Below, piece by piece: positions 42,047-49,428 of a stretch of DNA of 60,350 nt (the first letter of the stretch is position 1; each line of letters opens with the position of its first letter). The notes beneath the pieces were generated by a model, which was not told where the DNA came from, did not search any database, and worked only from the letters and a program-made list of their open reading frames with translations. The position numbers were made by a program, and so were the translations under genes. The stretch spans positions 1-60,350 of the forward strand of contig NZ_FXAR01000012.1 of assembly GCF_900177745.1 (NCBI RefSeq), written 5' to 3'. The DNA comes from Corynebacterium pollutisoli (GTDB lineage Bacteria; Actinomycetota; Actinomycetes; Mycobacteriales; Mycobacteriaceae).

Positions 42047-43144
42047 GGCTGGTGGGCGAGGAGGGCGTCGGCCATCTCCCCGCGGGTGAGGGTGGCGTCC
42101 TCCAGGCGGCGCAGGACGTCGGCACCGTCGAGATCGATGCCGATGAGCACGATCTCACTGCCCGGGGTGAGGTCCGTCTGGCCCCCACAGGGCGGCAGGG
42201 CGGATGCTCAGGTCGGGGCCCGCCTGGTGCCACACCTGCGCGACCTCGATGTTCTCCGCGATCCAGCAGTAGCCCTTGGAGCGCACGAGGCCGACGGTGG
42301 AGCGCAGCACCTGCAGCAGGCGCTCCCGGTGGAAGGGGCGGTCGGAGCGGAAGGTGACGGAGCTGATGCCGTACTCCTCCGTCTCGGGGGTGTGCGGGTT
42401 CTCCAGCTCCTCCGTGTAGCCCTCGTAAGTGCGGGCCGTGTGTTCGTCGTAGAGGTGGGCGCCGAGAATCTCGTCGACGACGGGCCGGCCGTCGGCGAGG
42501 CCGTCGATAAGCACGCCGACCCGGGCGCGCGGATTCATGGCCGTGACCAGCGACATGGTCTGCTCGAGGCGCTGCCTGTCGACGAGATCCGCCTTCGTCA
42601 CGTAGATGCGGTCCGCGAACTCCACCTGGTCGGTGAGGAGGTCCGCAACGGTGCGCTCGTCCTCGGGGGCGGCGGCCCGGTCGGCCTCCGCGAGGGTGGT
42701 GCGGCGGCGGATCTGGTCGAGGAACTGGTGGGCGTCGACAAGCGTGACCATGGTGTCGATCGGGGCCTGGTCCGCCAGCCGCGTGCCGTCCTCCCACTCC
42801 CATTCGAAGGTCGCGGCGACCGGCGTCGGCTCGGAGATGCCGGTCGACTCGATGAGGATGTGGTCGAACCGGCCGGCCGTGGCGAGCGCGCTGACGGACT
42901 CGACGAGGTCCTCGCGCAGCGTGCAGCAGATGCAGCCGTTGGTGAGCCCGACGAAGCGGTCCTCGCCGCGCACGAGATGGCCCTCCTCGGCGATGAAGGC
43001 GGCGTCGATGTTGACCTCGGAGAAGTCGTTGACGATCACCGCGATCCTCTTGTCGCCGCGGTGGTTGAGCACCTGGTTGAGGAGCGTGGTCTTGCCGGAT
43101 CCGAGGAATCCGGAGAGGACGGTGACGGGGGTGGGTGCGGGCAT
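42037..43144 (-). pseudogene. COG0523/CobW-type metal GTPase, frameshifted near its 3' end
   Basis: Reads MPAPTPVTVLSGFLGSGKTT from the ATG at 43144: Walker A GFLGSGKT (12-19), the metal-binding CxCC NGCICCTL (Cys70, 72, 73) and GTPase motifs (NDFSEVNID, TKADLV) are intact. After Trp320 the frame enters a run of five G on this strand (42182-42186) and stops at 42155 (329 residues). One base fewer would restore a 368-residue protein ending GSEIVLIGIDLDGADVLRR..., stop at 42037, which fits the family. COG0523 proteins insert or chaperone zinc, cobalt or other metals. This could be a sequencing slip, a real mutation or a phase-variable tract. AGGAAGG precedes the ATG. Confidence 0.82.
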
Positions 43145-43486
43145 GCGGGGCCTTCCTGTCGGGCGTTCACGAGGAACCCGCGCAGTGTACAGGAATTAAT
43201 GGAAACGGTTAACAATAAGAGGGGGGCGAGTGATGCTCCGAGGTCTGGGCAGGATCGTCGGAGCGGGGGCGGGGCAGACGTCGGCCCCACGACACGGGAT
43301 TGTGCCTGCGTGCAAATGGAACCGGAGGTCAACTCCATGTGGTGCCCGTATGCCCCGGATAACAACTCCGGGAAATCCCCGAGGTGGTCCGAAAGTAGGG
43401 AAGTTGTTCAGATATAGGTGGAACCCGCGGTGATTCGTAGCATGTTCGAATCGCCGGAAAGTCCGGCGCCGTCTGGAGTTCTCATA
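43145..43486. other. Intergenic region between GTPase and DASS transporter genes
   Basis: About 340 bases with no convincing gene. For the minus-strand GTPase, TACACT (43189-43184) is a possible -10 box, inside an A/T-rich stretch up to 43220. Two hairpins, GCTCCGA/TCGGAGC (43235-43241, 43258-43264) and CCCGGA/TCCGGG (43354-43359, 43367-43372), could lie in the leader of the transporter mRNA. No Zur-type box is clear enough to call. Confidence 0.5.
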
Positions 43487-45004
43487 ATGTCCACACCTGC
43501 TGTCGTCGACGACACGAAGAACGTACAGTCCACATCGAGACGAAATCTCGTTGCACTGGTTCTCGGACCGGCCCTGGGCCTGCTTGTTGCACTCATCCTC
43601 CCTGACTCGCTCTCCTTCGAGGGGCGTGCCGTCGCCGGCTGCGCACTCTGGATGGCGCTGTGGTGGATGACGGAAGCGGCCCCGATTCCGGTGACCTCCA
43701 TGCTGCCGCTGGTGCTGTTCCCGCTGTTCGGTATGGCACCCATGAGCGAAGTGGCCGCGCCCTACGCCAGTACCGTGATTTTCCTGGTCATGGGTGGCGT
43801 CATGCTGGGTCTGGCCACGGAGAAATCCGGGTTGCACATCCGCATCGCCCTTCTCACGGTTCGCGCTGTCGGTACGAAGCCATCACAGATCGTGCTCGGG
43901 CTCATGGTGGCATCCGCATTCATCTCCGCGTGGGTGTCCAACACGGCGACCGCCGTCATCATGGTTCCCATCGCCACGTCGATCGTGAAGCTGGTCAGGC
44001 AGGTCGATGAGAAGGCCGCCGGAACCAAGTTCGCCGCCTCCATGCTGCTGGGTGTCGCCTACGGCGTCACGATCGGCTCCACGGCCACCCTTATCGGGCA
44101 GCCGCCGATGGCTCTGATGAAGGCCTATGTCGATGAGTCGCTCGGCATCGACATCTCTTTCGTCCAGTGGATGATGGTGGGCGTGCCGTGGGCAGTGGTC
44201 ATGGTCGCGTCGGCGTGGGTGGTTCTGACCAAGTTCGTCTACCGTCCGGAGGTCGACTCCATCACCGGCGGCAAGCAGCTGATCCAGGACGAGATCGCCA
44301 AGCTCGGCCCCATGTCGACTGCCGAGCGCCGCATCGGGGTGATCTTCCTGACGGCGATCTTCTTCTGGGTCTTCGTGCCCTTCATCGCCGACATTTCGTT
44401 CGTGGCGGACAACCTGCCGTTCCTCGGGATCATCAACGACTCGCAGGTCGCCGTGGCCGCCGCAATCGCCTGTTTCCTGACCCCTGCCGCCCGGCGCGGT
44501 CAGCACAGCGAACGGCGTCATCTTCTGGTGTGGGAGGACTCCAAGGAGGTTCCGTGGGGACTGCTCCTGCTCTTCGGTGGTGGACTCTCGCTGTCGGCGA
44601 TGTTCACTGCCACCGGCCTCAGCGAGTGGATCGGCGGCCAGGTTGAGGGGTTGGCATCCATGCCGACGTGGGTCATCATCGTGGCCGTCATGGTGGTCTC
44701 CCTCGGCCTGACCGAGCTCACCTCGAACACGGCCACTGCCGCCGCCTTCTTCCCGATCTTCGGGGCGGTGGCAGTCGGAGCCGGTGTCGATCCTCTGCTC
44801 ATGACCTTCGTTGTGACACTGGCGGTCTGCTCGGCCTTCATGCTTCCGGTGGCCACCCCGTCGAATGCCGTCGCCTTCGGTTCCGGTCAGATCACCATCA
44901 AGCAGATGGTCCGGGCGGGCGTCTGGCTGAACTTCGTCGCTCTCGGTCTCATTCTGGTCGTTCTCTACACCCTGATCCCGCTCGTGTTCGGAGTGTCTCC
45001 CTAG
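43487..45004 (+). CDS. Sodium:dicarboxylate/anion symporter, DASS (SLC13) family
   Basis: 505 residues, about 11-12 helices. It shows the paired SNT motifs of the family: AWVSNTATAVIMVPIA and LTSNTATAAAFFPI, which bind Na+ and the carboxylate; MWWMTEAAPIPVTSMLPLVLFP is the first hairpin region and LPVATPSNAVAFGSG the last. It imports C4-dicarboxylates, citrate, sulfate or similar anions with Na+. The ATG at 43487 is chosen because homology starts soon after; an ATG at 43442 and a GTG at 43418 are in frame but add an unlikely tail. A terminator-like hairpin follows. Confidence 0.87.
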   Translation: MSTPAVVDDTKNVQSTSRRNLVALVLGPALGLLVALILPDSLSFEGRAVAGCALWMALWWMTEAAPIPVTSMLPLVLFPLFGMAPMSEVAAPYASTVIFLVMGGVMLGLATEKSGLHIRIALLTVRAVGTKPSQIVLGLMVASAFISAWVSNTATAVIMVPIATSIVKLVRQVDEKAAGTKFAASMLLGVAYGVTIGSTATLIGQPPMALMKAYVDESLGIDISFVQWMMVGVPWAVVMVASAWVVLTKFVYRPEVDSITGGKQLIQDEIAKLGPMSTAERRIGVIFLTAIFFWVFVPFIADISFVADNLPFLGIINDSQVAVAAAIACFLTPAARRGQHSERRHLLVWEDSKEVPWGLLLLFGGGLSLSAMFTATGLSEWIGGQVEGLASMPTWVIIVAVMVVSLGLTELTSNTATAAAFFPIFGAVAVGAGVDPLLMTFVVTLAVCSAFMLPVATPSNAVAFGSGQITIKQMVRAGVWLNFVALGLILVVLYTLIPLVFGVSP

Positions 45005-45444
45005 GCGCCTGCTGCGTTCCCGGAAGCGCTCAAGACAGCCCCGTCGTCGCCGGCACCTCAACAGGTGTCGGCGACTGCTGTCATGTCACCGTCTTCCCAG
45101 TGGAAAGCGGGTTTCGGCAACACTTTTCCGGACCTAATAACCGCCTCGGCATGCATAACGCCGCAGGTTGTGATAGCCTTTCCCCTCGGGTGTGGCCCAG
45201 TTCAGAGTTTTCCATTATGAACGGCGGCCGCTGCAGACCCGCGACCACGGCGGCCGACCAGGCCACGGACGGTCCCGGGTGCGGTGGCTCCCTCTGGATC
45301 TCCCCGGCCGGCGCGGTTCACGCTGCGCCGCCGAATGGCCGCCGACTGAAGGAACGACACAAGCGCGTGCAGCGCGGACCGGCCCGACCAGGGATGGCTC
45401 CTGCACGTCACGGATCAGGGCCCACCAGGGCCGGAAAGGCATGC
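45005..45444. other. Intergenic region with long structured leader of the FMO gene
   Basis: 440 bases without a credible gene; the frame of the FMO stays open upstream to an ATG at about 45217, but the added residues look like chance GC-rich translation. A possible promoter -10 TAGCCT at 45175-45180 would give a leader of some 260 bases. Near its end CCGGCCC (45379-45385) can pair with GGGCCGG (45428-45434), directly next to the ribosome-binding site. Confidence 0.5.
45046..45075. terminator. Terminator of DASS transporter gene
   Basis: GTCGCCGGCACCT (45046-45058) pairs with AGGTGTCGGCGAC (45063-45075), 13 pairs including one G-U, and a 4-base loop, 41 bases after the stop codon. Confidence 0.7.
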
Positions 45445-46845
45445 TTGACTCAGCAGCGCATTGCAATCATCGGAGCCGGCCCGAGCGGAATCGCCCAGCT
45501 CAGGGCCTTTGAGTCCGCCAAGGAGAAGGGTGCACAGATCCCGGAGATAGTCTGCTTCGAGAAGCAGGACGACTGGGGTGGCCAGTGGAACTACAGCTGG
45601 CGTACCGGCACCGACAAGTACGGTGAGCCGGTCCACTCCAGCATGTACCGCAACCTGTGGTCGAACGGCCCGAAGGAGGTCCTGGAGTTCGCGGACTACA
45701 CCTTCGACGAGCACTTCGGTAAGCCGATCTCCTCGTACCCGCCCCGCGAGGTGCTGTGGGACTACATCGATGGTCGAGTGAAGCAGTCCGACGTGAAGAA
45801 GCTCGTGCGCTTCGCCACCGTCGTGCGGTGGGTGGAGTACAGCGAGGACACCGGGATGTTCTCGGTCACCGTCGAGGATCTCCGCACGGGAGAGACGGAG
45901 ACCTCCGAGTTCACCCACGTCATCGTGGGCTCCGGCCACTTCTCCTTCCCGAACTACCCCGAGTTCGACGGCATCGAGACCTTCCCCGGCGTGGTCAACC
46001 ACGCCCACGACTTCCGTGGCGCGGAGAGCTTCGCCAACCAGGACGTCCTCATGATCGGCGCGAGCTACTCCGCCGAGGACATCGGCTCCCAGGCCTACAA
46101 GATGGGCGCCCGCTCCGTCACCATGAGCTACCGCTCCGCACCCATGGGCTACGACTGGCCCGAGGGCATCGAGGAGCAGCCGGCCATCCGCACCATCGAC
46201 GGCAACACCGTGCACTTCACCAACGGCGTGTCCAAGGACTTCCACGCCATCATCCTGTGCACAGGCTACTTGCACCACTACCCGTTCCTGCCGTCCGAGC
46301 TGGCCCTGCACTCCTCGAACAACATCTACCCGGAGCACCTCTACCAGGGTGTCGTCTCCGAGGTGAACAACAAGCTGTTCTGGCTCGGCGCCCAGGACCA
46401 GTGGCTGACCTTCAACATGTTCGACGCCCAGGCCTGGTTCGTCCGCGACGTCATCCTCGGCCGCATCGAGCTGCCGTCGGCTGAGGAGCAGCGCGAGCAC
46501 ATGGCCACCTGGCGCAAGCGTTTCGACGCGATGGAGACCGCCGACGACCAGATCGACTTCCAGACCGACTACGTCCGCGACCTCATCTCCCAGACCGACT
46601 ACCCGATGTTCGACCTGTACGAGGTCGCCGACATCCTCAAGGGCTGGGTCCAGGACAAGAAGCGCGACATCATGGGCTACCGCAACGCCACCTACCGCTC
46701 CGTCATGACGGGCACCATGGCCGCGAAGCACCACACCGAGTGGATCAACGAGCTCGACTCCTCCCTCGAGCGCTACCTCAACATCCCCGAGTCCGATGAG
46801 GTCCGTGACATCTGGGAAGGCCGCGAGGCCGTGCAGCGTCGATAA
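45445..46845 (+). CDS. tmm: Flavin-containing monooxygenase, trimethylamine monooxygenase (Tmm)-like
   Basis: 466 residues, close in length and sequence to bacterial Tmm. FAD site GAGPSG (10-15), then IPEIVCFEKQDDWGGQWNYSWRTG and GEPVHSSMYRNLWSNGPKE, which are near-diagnostic of Tmm; FMO signature FPGVVNHAHDFR (Phe-x-Gly-x3-His-x3-Phe); NADP site GASYSAEDIGSQ; C-terminal YRSVMTGTMAAKHHTEW. Tmm oxidises trimethylamine to the N-oxide with NADPH and O2; relatives also accept other amines, sulfides or indole. The start is TTG at 45445 with GGAAAGG upstream. No TMAO-demethylase genes are next to it; a DASS transporter precedes it. Confidence 0.85.
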   Translation: MTQQRIAIIGAGPSGIAQLRAFESAKEKGAQIPEIVCFEKQDDWGGQWNYSWRTGTDKYGEPVHSSMYRNLWSNGPKEVLEFADYTFDEHFGKPISSYPPREVLWDYIDGRVKQSDVKKLVRFATVVRWVEYSEDTGMFSVTVEDLRTGETETSEFTHVIVGSGHFSFPNYPEFDGIETFPGVVNHAHDFRGAESFANQDVLMIGASYSAEDIGSQAYKMGARSVTMSYRSAPMGYDWPEGIEEQPAIRTIDGNTVHFTNGVSKDFHAIILCTGYLHHYPFLPSELALHSSNNIYPEHLYQGVVSEVNNKLFWLGAQDQWLTFNMFDAQAWFVRDVILGRIELPSAEEQREHMATWRKRFDAMETADDQIDFQTDYVRDLISQTDYPMFDLYEVADILKGWVQDKKRDIMGYRNATYRSVMTGTMAAKHHTEWINELDSSLERYLNIPESDEVRDIWEGREAVQRR

Positions 46846-46859
46846 GACGCTTATCGACG
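46837..46859. repeat. Inverted repeat at the end of tmm / island border
   Basis: CGTCGATAAG-ACG-CTTATCGACG, perfect 10-base arms (46837-46846 and 46850-46859). It contains the tmm stop codon and the last copy of the GTCGANAAGC word. It can act as the tmm terminator and marks the point where the gene content changes to the defence island. Confidence 0.6.
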
Positions 46860-46963
46860 CCGCCGACGGGTGGTTTCATCAATCATTGGCCGGCAGCATG
46901 GGGGTGCTGCCGGCCACCGGTGTCTGTGGAGACCAGACCGGCGAGCCTGCCAGAATGGGTTTC

Positions 46964-47413
46964 ATGACCGAGCCTGTCCACGAACTGGGGTCGGGGGAGC
47001 GCCCACGCCCCCTGAACATTCACGTTCGAAATCAGATGCGGAGAATGCCGAGGGCGGGGTCGGCGATCGAGAGGGCCGTGCGCTCAGAGCTGCACCGTCG
47101 CGGTTTACGCTTCCGGGTGAATCTCAGGGGAATGCCCGGGACGCCCGACATCGCGTTCACGAGGGCGAGGATCGCGGTGTTCATCGACGGTTGCTTCTGG
47201 CATGCCTGCCCGGTACATGGTGGTATCCCCAAGAACAACGGTGATTGGTGGGAGGCTAAGCTTCTTAGGAATCAGGAACGGGATCGTGAGAAGGACGCCG
47301 CCCTGGAGATCATGGGCTGGTTGCCGCTTCATTACTGGGAGCACGACGATCCGGAGGAAATAGCCGATGAAGTCGAATGGGTGTGGCGCGACCTCACCTT
47401 TCGTCGTCGCTGA
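46964..47413 (+). CDS. vsr: Very short patch repair endonuclease
   Basis: 149 residues, complete Vsr family pattern: RRMPRAGSAIERAVRSELHRRGLRFRVN, GTPDIAFTRARIAVFIDGCFWHACP with the catalytic Asp of the PD-(D/E)XK-like fold, then WWEAKLLRNQERDREKD and the end block LPLHYWEHD. Vsr nicks next to T:G mismatches created when 5-methylcytosine deaminates, and normally accompanies a C5 methyltransferase, as here. CAGAAT (46951-46956) lies 7 bases before the ATG, so a leaderless mRNA is likely. 53 bases separate it from the methyltransferase start. Confidence 0.93.
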   Translation: MTEPVHELGSGERPRPLNIHVRNQMRRMPRAGSAIERAVRSELHRRGLRFRVNLRGMPGTPDIAFTRARIAVFIDGCFWHACPVHGGIPKNNGDWWEAKLLRNQERDREKDAALEIMGWLPLHYWEHDDPEEIADEVEWVWRDLTFRRR

Positions 47414-47466
47414 AGTGTTCGAGTTGGAAGGGTGGTTGTATCGGCTGAGTCCGATACGCTGTGCGA

Positions 47467-49428
47467 GTGAAAAAGGTAGATGAGTTCGCCGTCAAGCAGA
47501 TCCGCGGTCCCTACGTGAAGCTGCCCCTGCATCCCGATCATTGTGGATCTGTTGAGGAACTCATCGAGTACGCCGAACAGCGACGGGAAGCCGGAGCGAT
47601 CCTCGGAGCGGATCTCTTCGCCGGTGCCGGGGGACTGAGCCAGGGGCTCGTAGACGCCGGGATTGAGGTTGTCTTCGGAGTCGACCACTACGATTACGCC
47701 GTTGAAACTCACGGTGCCCGCTTTCCTGGGATGTCGGTCGACTGGGATCTGGCGACCAAGGAGAATGTCGAGCGAGTGGCCGCGGTCATGAAAGCCGCCG
47801 GTATCGAGGTCCTGGCAGGTGGACCGCCCTGTCAACCCTTCTCGAAGGCCGGCCGTTCCGGTATCCGCCATCTCGTCGAAAGAGGGGAGCGGGATCCCGA
47901 GGACAAACGTCGCGATCTCTGGCGCGCCTACCTTGAAGTCGTCCAGCTGGCCAGGCCGAAGATCGTCATCATGGAAAACGTTCCGGACATGGCGCTCGAC
48001 AACGAGATGTTCATCCTCCGCAGCATGATGGAGGAACTCGAGCAGATCGGGTACAGCGTCGCAGAGCGGGTCATCGACACCTGGCGGTATGGGGTTCCCC
48101 AGTTCCGTCAGCGACTCATTCTTGTTGCGCTGCGGGACAACGTCCAGTTCACCTGGCCGGAGGAGACCACGAAGAAGGTCACCGTGTGGAACGCCATCGG
48201 TGACATGCCGGAGGTGGAGGGAGGATGGCGGCCTCCCGGTGGGGCCGACGGGTGGGCCGAGTACAAGGGGCCGATCACGGACTTCCAGAAGTACATCCGT
48301 CGGAACGTCCCCCGGGGAGAGTCGAACAGGCTCTACGACCACATCACTCGACCGGTCCGGGAGGATGATCGCGAGGCCTTCGAACTCATGACCGCTGAGA
48401 CGAAGTACTCCGAATTGCCGGATCACCTCCGGCGGTACCGTTCGGACATCTTCGACGACAAGTACAAGCGTCTGGATGAGAACGATCTGTCCCGGACGAT
48501 CACGGCACACATTGCCAAGGACGGCTACGGGTTCATCCACCCGCGCCAGTCGCGGACCCTCACCGTCCGCGAAGCTGCGCGGTTGCAGACGTTCCCTGAC
48601 GATTTCCGATTCAGTGGCCCTCCCAGCGCCGCTTTCCGCCAGATCGGTAACGCAGTTCCGGTTCGGCTCGGAGCTGAGATCGGCCGCGCCGCTCTCGCCG
48701 CCCTCGAAGCTGGAGACAAGAAGTCTGTTCAGGCGAGGGAGATCGCAGTCGTTCTCGCTGGCTGGTACCGCGACCTCCCTGAGGATGCACTACTGCAGCC
48801 GTGGCTGCGCACCGGGAACCGGTGGAAGATACTGATCTGTGAGATCTTCCTGGAGAGGGCCTCGCGTGAGGAACTACGGATGATCTGGCCCCTCATCAAG
48901 GATCTACCTGGACCGGTACCGGGGCAGCCGGTTCCGGAGGAGACGATTCGGGTTCTAAAGTCGGTTTTCACCGGGCAGCGTTTCGAAAAGCGCATCGAGC
49001 GTCTGAACAGTCTCGCAGAGGAGATCCGCAGGGACCCCGAAGCACTCTGGGAACCACGGATCAGCAGGGACAGGCTTCCATCCGTCAACCCGGCACTCAT
49101 CGATGTCCTGGAGCTCTCTGCTCCAACCGCAGATGCGGAAGGGAACAAGAGTGAGGAACCGGTGATCGTGGCGAAGGGCATTCTCCGGATCACCACACGA
49201 TTCCAGGGAACGGATACGGAAAGCCGGAACAAGCTCTCGGAGGGGCGCCTGAGTATCGCGCGCATGCTCGGAATGAACGAGAATGCGGGGTCCGCCCATC
49301 TCGCCCTCTTCGAACTCAGCAGGACCGTATGCACCATCGAGAATCCGGCTTGCGACATCTGCCCGTTGCGCCGCAAGTGCCGGAGATTCGGCGTTCCGAC
49401 TTCCGACGGGCAGGAGGAACTCTTCTAG
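47467..49428 (+). CDS. C5 DNA cytosine methyltransferase fused to an EndoIII-like (HhH-GPD/Fe-S) domain
   Basis: 653 residues from the GTG at 47467 (TACGCT 47455-47460 favours a leaderless start; GTG at 47461 is the alternative). The methyltransferase part (about 45-415) has all main motifs: DLFAGAGGLS, GGPPCQPFS (Cys122), MENVPD, QFRQR and RQIGNAVP. The extra 240 residues match endonuclease III: WKILICEIFLERA, hairpin-like LPSVNPALIDVL (537-548), and Cys622-x6-Cys629-x2-Cys632-x5-Cys638, exactly the EndoIII Fe-S spacing. The catalytic Lys loop (GRKTA) and the VDTH Asp are missing (VAKG at 568-571). It protects host DNA; the fused domain may read mismatches or base damage. The 3' end overlaps the converging ATPase gene by 4 bases. 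Confidence 0.9.
   Translation: MKKVDEFAVKQIRGPYVKLPLHPDHCGSVEELIEYAEQRREAGAILGADLFAGAGGLSQGLVDAGIEVVFGVDHYDYAVETHGARFPGMSVDWDLATKENVERVAAVMKAAGIEVLAGGPPCQPFSKAGRSGIRHLVERGERDPEDKRRDLWRAYLEVVQLARPKIVIMENVPDMALDNEMFILRSMMEELEQIGYSVAERVIDTWRYGVPQFRQRLILVALRDNVQFTWPEETTKKVTVWNAIGDMPEVEGGWRPPGGADGWAEYKGPITDFQKYIRRNVPRGESNRLYDHITRPVREDDREAFELMTAETKYSELPDHLRRYRSDIFDDKYKRLDENDLSRTITAHIAKDGYGFIHPRQSRTLTVREAARLQTFPDDFRFSGPPSAAFRQIGNAVPVRLGAEIGRAALAALEAGDKKSVQAREIAVVLAGWYRDLPEDALLQPWLRTGNRWKILICEIFLERASREELRMIWPLIKDLPGPVPGQPVPEETIRVLKSVFTGQRFEKRIERLNSLAEEIRRDPEALWEPRISRDRLPSVNPALIDVLELSAPTADAEGNKSEEPVIVAKGILRITTRFQGTDTESRNKLSEGRLSIARMLGMNENAGSAHLALFELSRTVCTIENPACDICPLRRKCRRFGVPTSDGQEELF

Noticed and set aside
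43196..43220. Zur box before the COG0523 GTPase gene
   Set aside because: The A/T-rich stretch contains GTTAAC but does not match the TGAAAATnATTTTCA-type palindrome.
45217..45444. In-frame ATG 228 bases upstream of the Tmm-like start
   Set aside because: The added residues resemble random translation and Tmm proteins start right at the FAD motif; TTG at 45445 has a ribosome-binding site.
845..46858. GTCGANAAGC as a strictly polar FtsK/KOPS-type sequence
   Set aside because: 15 copies on one strand and 11 on the other in one contiguous stretch is not the strong bias expected; the true axis position is unknown, so only the strict form is rejected.
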